Source of the DNA: an uncultured Clostridia bacterium
GTDB taxonomy: Bacteria > Bacillota > Clostridia > UBA1381
Direction of reading: 5' to 3'
DNA length: 15,595 nt
Assembly (NCBI GenBank): GCA_934481375.1
Contig: CAKSPN010000026.1
Location: 1 to 15,595, forward strand
The notes under the pieces: generated by a model
Database searches by the model: none
The model's input: only the letters and a program-made list of their open reading frames with translations
Told to the model about the DNA's origin: nothing
Shown here: piece after piece, positions 6,854-14,240 of the stretch
Position numbering within the stretch: position 1 is the first letter of the stretch
Layout: each line of letters opens with the position of its first letter
Program-made: the position numbers and the translations under genes

Positions 6854-7558
6854 ATGAATAAAACAGTTTTAATTACAGGAGCAACAAGCGGTTACGGACT
6901 TGCCACAGCTAAAAAATTCAAGGCTGACGGCGACACGGTAATAATCGCTTCGAGAAATGCGGAAAAGGTAAAGAACGTGGTTTCGCAATACGGATTTGAC
7001 GACGGTTTTGCAATAGACGTTACGGACTATGAAAAGTGGGTTGAACTGAAAAAGTACGTTACTGACAAATACGGACGTATAGACGTACTTGTAAACAATG
7101 CCGGCTGCGGCGTTAAGATTGCCGACACCGTGGAGCAGACGCAGGAAACCATAGACAAAACCATTGCGGTAAACTTAAACAGCGTTATATACGGTTCAAA
7201 GCTGTTCGGTGAGGTTATGAAAGAGCAGAAGGACGGAATTATAATCAATATTTCCTCCGTATGCGCACGCCACTGCTGGGCAGGCTGGTCGGTATATGCG
7301 TCGGCAAAAGCAGGCGTTCTTAACTTTACAAAGGGTCTTTACGTTGAATTACAGCCGTACGGCGTACGTGCCACATGCATTATCCCGGCATCGGCAAGCA
7401 CGGGATTTCAGAAAAATGCCGGTATTGACGAGGTTGTGCAGTCGCTTTCGGCAGAGGACATCGCAAACGCCGTATTCTATGCGGCTAATCAGCCAAAGGG
7501 CGTAGTAGTTGAGGAAATGACCGTATGGGGAACGGCACAGGAGGTTCAGCCGCTGTAA
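6854..7558 (+). CDS. Short-chain dehydrogenase/reductase (SDR)
   Basis: This 234-residue classical SDR is an NAD(P)-dependent oxidoreductase on an unknown alcohol or carbonyl substrate. It shows the cofactor motif 'TGATSGYG' (8-15), 'NNAG' at 81-84, the catalytic serine in 'NISSV' (134 or 135), and the 'YASAK' motif with Tyr148 and Lys152. I chose the ATG at 6854 because GAGGAG lies eight bases upstream and the promoter falls inside the longer reading from 6803. The stop codon shares its last base with the start of the regulator gene (TAATG), so the two are translationally coupled. NADP preference is plausible given 'ASRN' after the second strand, but unproven. Confidence 0.9.
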   Translation: MNKTVLITGATSGYGLATAKKFKADGDTVIIASRNAEKVKNVVSQYGFDDGFAIDVTDYEKWVELKKYVTDKYGRIDVLVNNAGCGVKIADTVEQTQETIDKTIAVNLNSVIYGSKLFGEVMKEQKDGIIINISSVCARHCWAGWSVYASAKAGVLNFTKGLYVELQPYGVRATCIIPASASTGFQKNAGIDEVVQSLSAEDIANAVFYAANQPKGVVVEEMTVWGTAQEVQPL

Positions 7559-8361
7559 TGAATAATATAAACAGCTTTAACGAGGTTATCGAGTACATCG
7601 AAAAAAACCTTACGGAAAATCTTGATATAGCCGTTATGGCAAAAAAGGCGAGAATGTCGGTATATGAATTCAGGCGCATTTTTTCCTTTGCGGCAGGTAT
7701 TCCCATAAGCGAATATATAAGAAAGCGCCGCCTTTCGGCAGCTGCCTCGGAACTTATCGCAAAAGAAAGCTCGGTTACGGATATTGCCGCAAAATACGGC
7801 TACGATAATGTATCGTCGTTTTCGAGAGCGTTTAAGGAATTTCAGGGATTTTCGCCCAACGAAATCTCAAAAAACCCCGTTAATATGTTCACCAAGATAG
7901 GGTTTGAGTTCGGCATACACGGCGGTGCGGACATTGCGTACAGGATTATTTCCGAGCCTGATTTTTATATATGCGGTATGACGGGCAATTCCGACATCAA
8001 CGACACGGAATGCTGTGAAAACGTATGGGAAAGCTTTTACAAAACCGATATTCCCGACACGTGCGGTGAGGAGATTTATGCCGCATACGTAAACGGCGAC
8101 AACTCGGTAAAATGCACCATAGGCAAGCGATGTGCCGAAAATGCGGAAAACTCGCTCTGCATTCAGCAGTCCGACTGGGTGTGCTTTACAATGCACGGCT
8201 CGGAGGATGCGGAAGTGAACAAATTTTACAACGATATAATTTTTAACTGGTTTGACTCAAGCACATACACAAGAAATTACGATATACCGAATATCGAGGT
8301 ATTCCCTGCCGATATGGACGATGACGGCTTTGAATGGGAAATACGGATACCGGTACAATAA
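7558..8361 (+). CDS. AraC-family transcriptional regulator with GyrI-like effector-binding domain
   Basis: This 267-residue protein starts with an AraC/XylS DNA-binding domain (about 8-105) with two helix-turn-helix units: 'LDIAVMAKKARMSVYEFRRIF' region (22-43) and 'VTDIAAKYGYDNVSSFSRAF' (73-92), the latter followed by the usual 'GFSPNE'. From about residue 125 the sequence resembles the SOGR/GyrI-like effector domain found in Rob and BmrR-type multidrug regulators, ending in 'FEWEIRIPV'. Such proteins sense hydrophobic small molecules. The ATG overlaps the SDR stop by one base, and a GGAGG lies about 12 bases upstream, so an alternative start at 7525 is less likely. It probably controls its own operon or the oxidoreductase gene that follows. 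Confidence 0.88.
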   Translation: MNNINSFNEVIEYIEKNLTENLDIAVMAKKARMSVYEFRRIFSFAAGIPISEYIRKRRLSAAASELIAKESSVTDIAAKYGYDNVSSFSRAFKEFQGFSPNEISKNPVNMFTKIGFEFGIHGGADIAYRIISEPDFYICGMTGNSDINDTECCENVWESFYKTDIPDTCGEEIYAAYVNGDNSVKCTIGKRCAENAENSLCIQQSDWVCFTMHGSEDAEVNKFYNDIIFNWFDSSTYTRNYDIPNIEVFPADMDDDGFEWEIRIPVQ

Positions 8362-8388
8362 GCCGATTTCGGCGGATTGGAGAGAAAA

Positions 8389-10296
8389 ATGGAATTATTT
8401 ATTGAGGCGGAAAGCTTTGCGCAAAAGGGCGGCTGGGTTGTCGATCAGCAGTCTATGGAGAGCATACATTCTTCATATATTATGGCTCACGGCATAGGCA
8501 CTCCCGTGGAGGACGCCGTCACCGAGATAAACGCCGTGGACGGCGAATATACTGTATGGGCGCTTACACGTGACTGGACAGCCGTATGGGGCGTTAAGAA
8601 TTCGGCAGGTAAATTTGAGCTTATAATTGACGGAAAAAGCACGGGTGAAACGCCCGGCACAAACGGCGCAAAATGGGCGTGGCAGTTTGCGGGAAAGGTG
8701 AAGCTTGAGAGCGGAAAGCACGAACTGCGCCTGCACGACCTTACGGGCTTTGACGGAAGATGTGACGCACTGTATTTTACAACCTCCGTCGACAAGCCGT
8801 CGGACAGCATAGCGGATATTGACAAAATGCGCCAACGGCTTAACTGGAAAGAAGTGCAGCAGTGTGACACGGAATACGATTTAATCGTCGCAGGCGGCGG
8901 CGCCGCCGGTATATGCACGGCGCTTGCGGCTTTGCGGAGCGGTGCAAAGGTGCTATTGATACAGGACAGAGGTGTTCTGGGCGGCTGTAACAGCTCCGAA
9001 ATACGTGTATGTATGGGCGGAATGACAAATCTTGACCCGTACCCCAATCTCGGAAATGTGGTTAAGGAAATTGCGCCGGTTATGGGCGACCCGTCTATTT
9101 TCAAAGGCGAATATTACGAGGACAGCCGAAAGCTGTTTGCTTTTGAGGCAAGCCAAGGCGATTACGATATTGCGCTTAACGAATGTGTGACCGAAATAGA
9201 AAAAGACGGAAACAAAATAACTGCGGTTATAACGACTCACACGCTTACAGGTATGAAAAAGCGGTATACCGCAAAGCTGTTTTCCGACTGCACGGGTGAC
9301 GCCGTAATATCACGTCTTGCCGGTGCGGAGCTTATGTACGGACGTGAGGCGGAAAGCGAATTTAACGAATCGCTCGCTCCGAAAGAGCATGAAAATCTCG
9401 TTATGGGACATTCTATCCGCTGGTACACCGAAAAATCCGACAATGCCGATTTCCCCGACATAGACTGGGGAATGAATTTCAGCGATGAAACGTGTCTTAA
9501 CGTTTTTAACGGCGACTGGGAGCAGGAAACGGGATTTAGGCGTGATATGGTGAAAGAAATAGAGTACATACGTGACTTCGGGTTGCGTGCAATATACTCG
9601 AACTGGTCATATCAGAAAAACCACTACCGTGACAAAGAAAAATTCAAGGATTACAAGCTTGTATGGACATCGGCTCTCGGCGGAAAGCGTGAAAGCTACA
9701 GAGTAAAGGGCGATTATATAATAACGCAGAACGACCTTGAGGAACACATTCCGCATGAGGACGCAACCGCCTGCATTACCTGGAGCATAGATATGCATTT
9801 CCCCGAATGTGACAATGACGCCGCATTTGACGAGCCGTTCCGTTCCTGTGCGTATCACAGAGGAATCGGAACTCCCTACCCCGTTCCTTACAGATGTCTG
9901 TATTCAAAGGATATAGATAATTTATTCCTGGGCGGAAGAATAATCAGCGCAAGCCATGTGGCATTTTCCGCAGTGCGTGTTATGCGTACGCTCGGACAGC
10001 TCGGCGAGGCTGTCGGTCTTGCGGCGGGAATATGTTCCGAAAAAGGCTGTATGCCGCGTGATATATACGAAAAATATCTCGACGAGTTTAAAGAAGCGCT
10101 CAAAAAGGGTGTGGAAATCCCATCGGCATTCAACGGCGGTATCGGCGAGGAGGAGGCATATCATTTCAAGGATATTGGCTGGATAAGATTTAATCCTTAT
10201 TCGCATGACGGCACAAACACAGAAAAACTTAAAAGATGTATGAAGATACTGAATTTAAGCCACAAAAACCCCATACCAGATGAACTTAAAAACTAA
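8389..10296 (+). CDS. FAD-dependent oxidoreductase with N-terminal beta-rich (CBM-like) module
   Basis: This 635-residue protein has two parts. Residues 1-135 are beta-rich and resemble a carbohydrate-binding-type module ('GEYTVWALTRDW', 'GKHELRLHDL', 'GRCDALYFTT'). From about 160 follows an FAD_oxidored-type flavoprotein domain, with the dinucleotide motif 'DLIVAGGGAAGICTALAAL' at 164-182 and the 'GGCNSSEIRVCMGG' segment at 198-211. A late 'NLFLGGRIISASHVAFSAVR' segment matches the second FAD-contact region of the family. No signal peptide is present, so it should act in the cytoplasm. Relatives are common in gut Firmicutes and Bacteroidota near sugar catabolism genes; the substrate is unknown. 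I chose the ATG at 8389 with GGAG six bases before it; a TTG at 8377 is less likely. It starts 27 bp after the regulator gene. Confidence 0.85.
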   Translation: MELFIEAESFAQKGGWVVDQQSMESIHSSYIMAHGIGTPVEDAVTEINAVDGEYTVWALTRDWTAVWGVKNSAGKFELIIDGKSTGETPGTNGAKWAWQFAGKVKLESGKHELRLHDLTGFDGRCDALYFTTSVDKPSDSIADIDKMRQRLNWKEVQQCDTEYDLIVAGGGAAGICTALAALRSGAKVLLIQDRGVLGGCNSSEIRVCMGGMTNLDPYPNLGNVVKEIAPVMGDPSIFKGEYYEDSRKLFAFEASQGDYDIALNECVTEIEKDGNKITAVITTHTLTGMKKRYTAKLFSDCTGDAVISRLAGAELMYGREAESEFNESLAPKEHENLVMGHSIRWYTEKSDNADFPDIDWGMNFSDETCLNVFNGDWEQETGFRRDMVKEIEYIRDFGLRAIYSNWSYQKNHYRDKEKFKDYKLVWTSALGGKRESYRVKGDYIITQNDLEEHIPHEDATACITWSIDMHFPECDNDAAFDEPFRSCAYHRGIGTPYPVPYRCLYSKDIDNLFLGGRIISASHVAFSAVRVMRTLGQLGEAVGLAAGICSEKGCMPRDIYEKYLDEFKEALKKGVEIPSAFNGGIGEEEAYHFKDIGWIRFNPYSHDGTNTEKLKRCMKILNLSHKNPIPDELKN

Positions 10297-10304
10297 GAAA
10301 TACA

Positions 10305-10346
10305 AACCCGAGCCTTACGGCAACATGCCGTAAGGCTCGGGTTTTT
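10305..10346 (+). terminator. Strong terminator after the FAD oxidoreductase gene
   Basis: A perfect 18-bp stem (10305-10322 with 10326-10343) closes a 3-nt loop and runs into TTTTT. It begins 8 bp after the stop codon and should end the plus-strand transcription unit. Confidence 0.92.
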
Positions 10347-10430
10347 CTTATAAAAATATTATCGGTTTCACTGTCATTTTATTCCGCAAAGCCAAAGCGC
10401 GCGAGTATGCTTTGTCAAAAGTCCCACACA

Positions 10431-10462
10431 AAAAGAAGTGCCGTAAATACGACACTTCTTTT
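10431..10462 (-). terminator. Terminator of the SLH protein gene
   Basis: A 14-bp stem with one G-T pair (10431-10444 with 10449-10462) closes a 4-nt loop. On the minus strand it ends in a T run. It lies just after the SLH gene stop; the 84 bp between it and the facing terminator hold nothing I recognise. Confidence 0.82.
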
Positions 10463-10471
10463 AATTTTTAT

Positions 10472-12172
10472 TTAGCTGTTAGCGTCAGCCCACGCTTTTT
10501 CGAGAGCTGCCCAGTCACGGTTTGCCAACGGTGCTGACCACTTCTCATACTCGCTGTTTTCTATTCTCTCATAATCATGCGAGTTGGTTGCTTCCTGAAC
10601 TGCGGTGTAATACCATGCTCCCGGCTGGTTATCCGGCCACTTATTCATTTCGGCATACATACCGCTTTCTTCTACGTGTCTTATAAGAACGTTATTGATA
10701 AGCGTCATAGCCTCTGCACGTGTGATATTATCGGCAGGTCTGTACTTCTTGTTTCCGTCACCCTGAACCCAGCCTTTGTATGAAGCTCTGTTGATATATT
10801 CTCTTGCCCAGCTGTTCTTGATGTCGTCAAACAAGTCATAGCCTTCATAGATACCGTCTGTCAGTCTTGAAACTATAGCGGAAAACTCGGCTCTTGTGAT
10901 AGGTGCGTTCGGCTTGAACGTGCCGTCCTCATATCCTGTGAGTACCTTTGCGTTTGACAATGTCGAAATTGCATTGTTATACCAATCGCCCTCGGCTACG
11001 TCTGAATATGTGTTTGTCTTTGACCAATACTTCGTTCTTGTATCGTCTGTAAACAATCTGAAGAAGATTGTTGCAACCTCTGCACGTGAAATGTCAGCCA
11101 TAGGTCTTACATTTCCCTCATCATCGCCGATGATGTATGCATAGTGATTTTCCTTATCAAGCTCTGCGTCGCTTTCCGGATCCTGCGGTTTAACCGTGCT
11201 TACGGGCACAGGTGTGTTTGAAGGACGTGTAACGGTGCTTCCGCCGCCACCGCCGCCGCCAGGATTTTCATCAATATAAAGTCTTACCGACTCATATATT
11301 CCGTCTGCGGCATCTCTGTTTGCATCGCCGGGGTGTCCTGCGGTTATCTGAACCGCTTTATAATTGATAGTTGAAATCGGCTCTTGTGCAACGCCTGTTA
11401 CGGCTTCGTAATCGCCTATCTTTGTAGAACCCGTAATGCTGCCCGTTACCTTATGTGTAGCAAGACCCTTTACCTTTGCGCCCTCGCATGTGAATACAAG
11501 GTTCTGCAAATACTTGAAGTTTCCGTCATCATACAGTTCCGAACCTTTTACATAATCTCTCGGAGCGGTTTCGTCCGGACCCTTTACGGCAATTTCAATC
11601 TTCAGCCCCGTAGACGTAGCCGTTCTTGAAACCTCTTTGAATATCTGTTTTGCCTCGTCGTTAAATCCGTCCATATTGCTGCCGTTTTTAACACTGTCGG
11701 GGATTGTTATCGTATCCGGGAATGTAACTTCTACAGTAAACGTACCCGTTACCGGAACTTCGTTTAACTGTGCAAGTAATGTATCCGCAAACGCTGTTGC
11801 GTCAGCCTCCGACTCACCGCCGGCAATCTTTGCTTCCTTTGCGATATTTATGAGCGCCTTTGCCGTTCCCCAGTAAGTATTGAACTCGTCCTGAACCGTT
11901 TTCATATAAAGCGTTGCTCTGTATGAAATATCCAAAGATACATTCTGATGCAGAACCGATCTTACTATCGGACCGTCTGCGAATTCGCCGCTTGTTCCCG
12001 TTCTGAGTTCAATGTCGGCAGGCACATCGACAGACACGGTTTTATAATCAGTGTCATAATTCGGGAGTGCCTTAATAAGAGTTTCAAGTTCTGTCGGTGC
12101 CGCAAAAACCTGCGATGCGCATGACAGCGCCATTGCCGCAGCGGCACAGAAAGATATAATTCTTTTTCTCAT
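10472..12172 (-). CDS. Secreted S-layer-homology (SLH) domain protein
   Basis: This 566-residue protein has a signal peptide (charged MRKR, hydrophobic 5-20, likely cleavage after 'VFA' at 24), an unrecognised beta-rich region (about 25-280), a segment with 'GDANRD' (282-287), a Gly-rich and Pro/Thr-rich linker (304-330, seven Gly in a row), and three SLH domains at about 336-385, 388-436 and 447-496. SLH triplets bind secondary cell-wall polysaccharide, so it should sit on the cell surface with the N-terminal part displayed. About 70 residues rich in Trp and Tyr follow. I chose the second ATG because the AAAGGA ribosome site is only two bases from the first. The N-terminal function is unknown. 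Confidence 0.9.
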   Translation of the reverse strand: MRKRIISFCAAAAMALSCASQVFAAPTELETLIKALPNYDTDYKTVSVDVPADIELRTGTSGEFADGPIVRSVLHQNVSLDISYRATLYMKTVQDEFNTYWGTAKALINIAKEAKIAGGESEADATAFADTLLAQLNEVPVTGTFTVEVTFPDTITIPDSVKNGSNMDGFNDEAKQIFKEVSRTATSTGLKIEIAVKGPDETAPRDYVKGSELYDDGNFKYLQNLVFTCEGAKVKGLATHKVTGSITGSTKIGDYEAVTGVAQEPISTINYKAVQITAGHPGDANRDAADGIYESVRLYIDENPGGGGGGGSTVTRPSNTPVPVSTVKPQDPESDAELDKENHYAYIIGDDEGNVRPMADISRAEVATIFFRLFTDDTRTKYWSKTNTYSDVAEGDWYNNAISTLSNAKVLTGYEDGTFKPNAPITRAEFSAIVSRLTDGIYEGYDLFDDIKNSWAREYINRASYKGWVQGDGNKKYRPADNITRAEAMTLINNVLIRHVEESGMYAEMNKWPDNQPGAWYYTAVQEATNSHDYERIENSEYEKWSAPLANRDWAALEKAWADANS

Positions 12173-12217
12173 AGTCATATTCCTTTCTGAATTAATATAT
12201 ATGTATTATCGATTACA

Positions 12218-12246
12218 ATTATATAACGTTTACTATTAATTGTCAA
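12218..12246 (-). promoter_or_regulatory. Perfect-consensus sigma-A promoter of the SLH gene
   Basis: On the minus strand TTGACA (12246-12241) is followed after exactly 17 bp by TATAAT (12223-12218). The start near 12211 gives a leader of about 38 nt with AGAAAGGA. Both hexamers match the consensus completely, implying high expression as usual for abundant surface proteins. Confidence 0.88.
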
Positions 12247-12266
12247 GCAAAAACGCATAATTTATT

Positions 12267-13025
12267 TCATTTTTTTAAAAGCCGTTCAAAGAGCGGCCTC
12301 GGACTGAATACAGACGTTGTAATCTCTCCGCCGTCAAGCGCCGCCTGTGCGTTCTTATTAAAATATTCCACACATTCTCTGCCGAAATATTTTTCTATAA
12401 CTAAAATCGCACCGCTCATATTGGGTTTTCTGTGACCCATATTGTGCATATCCGTTCCGAGTATGTGCGCCTTTCCCGATTCCATAAGCTTAAAGGTGTG
12501 TCTTCTTATTGTTTTATCGGTAAATGCGTCGGCATTTATCTGATAAAAGACGCCCAGTTCGTGCAATTCCTCAAGAAGCGATTCTTTCTGCCCCAAATAT
12601 CGGTTTATGTGCGCCATAATCGGCTTAAATCCACGCACCGTCAGCTTATACACCGCCTCAAGCATCCATTCTTTCCAGTCGGACATCGGCATTTCTATCA
12701 GTATGTATTTTGTATTGTTAATGCAGACGTTTTCTATCTCATCATATTCGGAAATATCGGTAAGCATATTCAGTTCGGCGCCCGTAAATATTTCGGGATA
12801 CGGCTTTTTGCTCTTTTCCATATCCTCCCGAAGCTTTGAAAAGGCGTCGTTTCTTGCTGTTATAAACCTAAGAACGTCCTCTCTCTGTCTCGGATAGCAA
12901 TGCGATGTCGAAACCACTTTCCGTACTCCCTGCTCGTAGCTTGAAGAAAGCATTGCAAGCGCTGTTTCCGTGTCTTTTGCGCCGTCGTCAAAATTCGGCA
13001 ATATATGTGAATGACAGTCAATCAT
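12267..13025 (-). CDS. CpsB/YwqE-like PHP-family protein-tyrosine phosphatase
   Basis: This 252-residue metal-dependent PHP-fold protein matches CpsB/Wzb-type phosphatases of Gram-positive capsule loci, which remove phosphate from tyrosine kinases controlling polysaccharide export. Metal-site motifs are visible: 'DCHSHILPNFDDG' with His5, His7 and Asp14, 'TSHCYPR' with His42, 'TGAELN' with Glu84, 'AHINRY' with His139, and 'GTDMHNMGHRKPNM' with Asp192 and His194. No cpsC/cpsD-like kinase is in the window, so the substrate is unclear. It is the last gene of the minus-strand operon, six bases after the VanZ-like gene, with its ribosome site (GGTG) in that gene's end. Confidence 0.9.
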   Translation of the reverse strand: MIDCHSHILPNFDDGAKDTETALAMLSSSYEQGVRKVVSTSHCYPRQREDVLRFITARNDAFSKLREDMEKSKKPYPEIFTGAELNMLTDISEYDEIENVCINNTKYILIEMPMSDWKEWMLEAVYKLTVRGFKPIMAHINRYLGQKESLLEELHELGVFYQINADAFTDKTIRRHTFKLMESGKAHILGTDMHNMGHRKPNMSGAILVIEKYFGRECVEYFNKNAQAALDGGEITTSVFSPRPLFERLLKK

Positions 13026-13031
13026 ACGGCA

Positions 13032-13511
13032 TCACCTTTTCCTTTTCAATAATCTCCTCACTGCGGCAAAAACCGCACCTCCGACCGCTCCTCCGCAAGT
13101 ATCCAGCAAAACGTCGCTAAACATTGCGCCACGTCCACTTACAAACAGCTGATGAATTTCGTCCGAGGACGCATATACAAAGCACAGTGCGATACAGCAA
13201 AGCCATATTCTCAATGCGGACATTTTCTCCCTTGCCGACAAAAACATTGCCGATGCCGAAATTCCGAGCAGAAAATAAATTGAAAAATGTGCGCATTTGC
13301 GGATAAAATTATGCAGATTAAGCACTGCTTCCTCTTTCCCCGCAGACGGCAGATTTTTTGTCATCGGCAGAATATCCACTATTTTTGCGGTAAGCCCTCG
13401 GCTCACCTGTGACGACTGCTCCGCATTCTGTGCGGAGAAAGCAAATATCGCAGCCATAATAAGGAACGTTGTCACGAACGGAATTATTCTTATTACAATA
13501 TTTTTTCTCAT
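13032..13511 (-). CDS. VanZ-like family membrane protein
   Basis: This 159-residue membrane protein matches the VanZ-like family. Hydrophobic segments lie near 8-26, 74-92, 100-116 and 134-151. Family signatures are 'FIRKCAHFSIYFLLG' (69-83) and 'YASSDEIHQLFVSGRGAMFSD' split across 113-133 with Asp117, Glu118, His120 and Asp133. VanZ gives low-level teicoplanin resistance in enterococci by an unknown mechanism; most homologues have no proven role and are found near cell-surface genes. A resistance role should not be inferred here. Its ATG overlaps the peptidase stop by four bases (ATGA), showing coupled translation within the operon. Confidence 0.88.
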   Translation of the reverse strand: MRKNIVIRIIPFVTTFLIMAAIFAFSAQNAEQSSQVSRGLTAKIVDILPMTKNLPSAGKEEAVLNLHNFIRKCAHFSIYFLLGISASAMFLSAREKMSALRIWLCCIALCFVYASSDEIHQLFVSGRGAMFSDVLLDTCGGAVGGAVFAAVRRLLKRKR

Positions 13512-13981
13512 TCGGAGCCTCCGGCAAGTCCCCTTGACTTTAATACTCTATATATATACGACTTTATTCTTGCCCCAAAATCAAGGAAGAACAAAAGTGT
13601 TTTTCTGCGTTTTAGGCTTTTGCACCAAAAACGGCAGTATTTTTTGTAGTGTTCGTCATCAACCGAAATGTATTTTTCATCACGGTAGAAACCTTTCACC
13701 ACCGCAATTATCTGATCGTCCCTTATTCCCGGCTCGGGGTTTACCTGATGATCTCCGCACATGGTGTAGCTGTCGGGATAAACCTCAATCACACGATGCA
13801 TAATAAGCGAGCCGTTACTGCGCCTGTATACGGGCAAATCGTATTTTTCAAGTCTGCCTTTCGGTTTTTCTATAAAAACCGTATCTCGCCTGTATCGGAG
13901 CATAGGCCACATACTCACTCCCACGGGAGTTATCACCATCTGACCGTTTTCTTTTATATACTCCTCAATATTATCATTCAT
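13508..13981 (-). CDS. S24/S26-family (SipW-like) signal-peptidase-related protein
   Basis: This 157-residue protein carries the S26 fold in residues 14-100. The nucleophile region 'PVGVSMWPML' has Ser23, and 'LIMHRVIEV' has His62 where SipW and eukaryotic-type signal peptidases place the catalytic His; bacterial-type Lys is not apparent, so a Ser-His pair is likely. It continues as 'YTMCGDHQVNPEPG' (72-85), also typical. Unlike classical signal peptidases it has no N-terminal membrane anchor; the C-terminal part (about 112-150) is basic and moderately hydrophobic. Relatives occur next to PqqD and HPr-kinase-like genes, as here. It overlaps the PqqD-like gene by eight bases. Substrate and even proteolytic activity are unproven. 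Confidence 0.75.
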   Translation of the reverse strand: MNDNIEEYIKENGQMVITPVGVSMWPMLRYRRDTVFIEKPKGRLEKYDLPVYRRSNGSLIMHRVIEVYPDSYTMCGDHQVNPEPGIRDDQIIAVVKGFYRDEKYISVDDEHYKKYCRFWCKSLKRRKTLLFFLDFGARIKSYIYRVLKSRGLAGGSE

Positions 13982-14240
13982 CTATAAGCCCTGCTTCCCG
14001 TGCGGTTTTTAAAAATCCGTCTATCCCCGCCCGTGCAGTCGGCTCATCGGTGTCATATTCCGAAAGCATTTTCTTTAAAAGCGCATCGTAATCCGTTCCC
14101 TTTGACAGCTCCTCCCACAAAAATGCACCTGTTTCGTTAAGGGTTATCATTCCGTTAAAGTCCTCCGATGCCTTTCCTACTGCCACAACCACGTTCATTC
14201 CGCCGACTTTTCTGAGCATAAATCCCTTTTTGGTTTTCAT
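13974..14240 (-). CDS. PqqD-like protein
   Basis: This 88-residue protein matches the PqqD family of small winged-helix chaperones, with the typical 'ITLNETGAFLWEELSKGTDYDALLKKM' core (about 32-58, written here as one segment of conserved hydrophobic and Asn-Glu-Thr-Gly positions) and a C-terminal 'FLKTAREAGLID' helix. PqqD domains bind the leader of a precursor peptide and present it to a modifying enzyme in pyrroloquinoline quinone, lasso-peptide and other ribosomal-peptide pathways. Here no precursor is recognised. Its ATG directly follows the kinase stop (TAAATG), with AAAGGAG inside the kinase gene's end, and it overlaps the peptidase gene downstream. Confidence 0.85.
   Translation of the reverse strand: MKTKKGFMLRKVGGMNVVVAVGKASEDFNGMITLNETGAFLWEELSKGTDYDALLKKMLSEYDTDEPTARAGIDGFLKTAREAGLIDE

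Noticed and set aside
8487..9104. Minus-strand open frame of 205 codons opposite the FAD oxidoreductase gene
   Set aside because: It is antisense to a strongly conserved flavoprotein domain and has no ribosome site or recognisable motif.
12240..12295. Weak hairpin at the end of the CpsB-like gene as an operon terminator
   Set aside because: The stem is short with a mismatch, lies in the coding sequence, and is followed by only four T before A-rich sequence on the minus strand; not a convincing terminator.
13032..13511. VanZ-like gene as a glycopeptide resistance determinant
   Set aside because: No vanA/H/X/Y/R/S-like gene is present, and most VanZ-like proteins have no resistance role.
13297..13803. 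Plus-strand open frame of 168 codons across the VanZ-like and peptidase genes
   Set aside because: Both minus-strand genes there have clear family motifs and coupled starts; the plus frame has none.
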